64,000 nucleotides of DNA from an uncultured Thalassolituus sp. (GTDB lineage: Bacteria > Pseudomonadota > Gammaproteobacteria > Pseudomonadales > Oceanobacteraceae): the NCBI RefSeq assembly GCF_950066645.1, contig NZ_CATMFB010000013.1, forward strand, positions 1-64,000, written 5' to 3'. The first letter of the stretch is position 1. The number at the start of each line of letters is the position of its first letter. This document shows positions 63,243-64,000 of this stretch, piece by piece. The notes under the pieces were generated by a model. That model ran no database searches and was not told the DNA's origin. It saw only the letters and a list, made by a program, of their open reading frames with translations. The position numbers and the translations under genes are program-made.

Positions 63243-63310
63243 GATTTTACGTCTCATGAGACATAGCATAAATCCGGTATGCTGAAATCTGTAATGTGGG
63301 AGTCACTGAG

Positions 63311-64000
63311 TTGATCAGTAGTATCAGGAAGATGAAAGCGCGTTTCTTACCGTCATTTGATGGTCATCCGCTGGCTGCAGAAATTCAGTGGGAGCGCCAT
63401 AATCTGTTCATGGAAGAAGTCGGCTCCCGTATGGTGGGGTCGGTGATCGTCGCCTGTATTGTGGGGCTGATGTTTTATCGTTCTGCCAGTACTACAAATC
63501 TGGTCATCTGGTTTTCTGGTGTAACTTTCGTTGCTCTTAATTCCTGGTTTCTGATCAGGCGTTACTTTCAGATGAAGCGTCGCAGTATTCCAATCAATAA
63601 CCTTGGTCACCTGCGTCGATGGCACTGGATAAATTTATATCTGTCGGTGATATGGGGGCTTTTCTGGTCATTAACCCCGGCGCTGTTTTTTCCTGACGCC
63701 AGTCAGATTCAGATACTTTCCCTGTTGCTGCTGGTGGTTGTTGCGTCTTCTATGCCCTCCGTGACTATGGGATGTTATCCCGATATTTATGTCACGTTTC
63801 TTACCCCTGTATTCTGGAGCTTCAGCTGGCAGTTGTTGTCAGTGGATTTTGGCGGAGAAATTCTTCCTCTGGTTATCGCACCGTTAACCTGGTGTCTGTT
63901 GGTTGCTTTCAGTGTGATCATTCACCGGACTCATATGGAAGCAATTGTGCTCAGACTGGAGCACCGGCATGCAGAAAAAATGGCCGATCAGAGGAATGAG
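63311..64000 (+). CDS. membrane sensor protein N-terminus (truncated by the window end)
   Basis: An open frame of 230 codons runs off the window end. After a short basic lead (RKMKARFLPSFDGH) there are about six hydrophobic segments (SVIVACIVGLMFY, VIWFSGVTFVALNSWFLI, LYLSVIWGLFWSLTPAL, ILSLLLLVVVASSM, FLTPVFWSFSWQLL, PLTWCLLVAFSVII), then a charged coiled-coil (MEAIVLRLEHRHAEKMADQ) typical of the linker to a histidine kinase or GGDEF domain. TTG 63311 has GGGAG at 9 nt; ATG 63332 is the alternative. The output domain is outside the window. Confidence 0.7.
   Translation, partial: MISSIRKMKARFLPSFDGHPLAAEIQWERHNLFMEEVGSRMVGSVIVACIVGLMFYRSASTTNLVIWFSGVTFVALNSWFLIRRYFQMKRRSIPINNLGHLRRWHWINLYLSVIWGLFWSLTPALFFPDASQIQILSLLLLVVVASSMPSVTMGCYPDIYVTFLTPVFWSFSWQLLSVDFGGEILPLVIAPLTWCLLVAFSVIIHRTHMEAIVLRLEHRHAEKMADQRNE

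Noticed and set aside
1-64000. CRISPR array, tRNA or rRNA genes
   Set aside because: No regularly spaced short repeats and no tRNA- or rRNA-like sequence was found on reading either strand; weak cases could be missed without a covariance search.

Overview
The window looks like a chromosomal segment of a free-living, probably marine gammaproteobacterium related to the Oceanospirillales/Pseudomonadales. Signs are the motY/pyrC/rnt neighbourhood (as in Pseudomonas), the Pseudomonas-like hom start, paired aerobic desaturases with a ferredoxin-type reductase, yacL, and PBP1C with a bacterial alpha-2-macroglobulin. The organism call is inference; no rRNA or tRNA is present. Most of the window has moderate G+C. 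One stretch, about 5.65-9.35 kb, is clearly AT-rich and looks acquired.

Layout. 1-0.9 kb: a tandemly duplicated gene 3' end with its terminator, then a REP-like inverted pair. 0.9-5.5 kb: an oxidoreductase and two paralogous fatty-acid desaturases, then a crotonase on the other strand. 5.6-9.5 kb: the AT-rich island, with a Cys-containing secreted protein, a DUF262 gene and an ATPase-TOPRIM gene of OLD type (a plausible phage-defence pair). Each of the last two is broken by one in-frame TAA. An IS3-like remnant closes the island. 9.6-20 kb: an MBL-like protein, a lipoprotein, an OMP/oxidoreductase operon, a small P-loop kinase, a MalT-like LuxR regulator, rhlE and a lemA/TPM/TPM operon.

20-31.4 kb is the most interesting region. 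On the minus strand a guanidine-I (ykkC) riboswitch precedes two DUF1989 genes and a biotin-dependent 'urea carboxylase', which together make a guanidine carboxylase/carboxyguanidine deiminase operon. No allophanate hydrolase gene is present. Divergently, behind a sigma54-type promoter, lie an NMT1/SsuA-type ABC importer, a creatininase-family amidohydrolase, a type III glutamine synthetase and a NikR-family repressor that has lost all four nickel ligands. I infer that both arms serve uptake and assimilation of guanidine-type nitrogen.

31.4-50 kb: a DMT exporter, gcvR-like gene, hom, solute-binding protein, two LysR regulators, hemerythrin, mutarotase, a Gre-like factor, yacL behind two paralogous lipoproteins, rnt, pyrC and motY, then a LysR-controlled cluster of two Cys-nucleophile hydrolases and a flavodoxin-like protein. 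48-64 kb: pbpC-yfhM, argG, a small secreted protein, a CBS protein, a periplasmic binding protein, an amidase, a TauE exporter, a lipoprotein ending in an L7/L12-like tail, and a membrane sensor protein cut by the window end.
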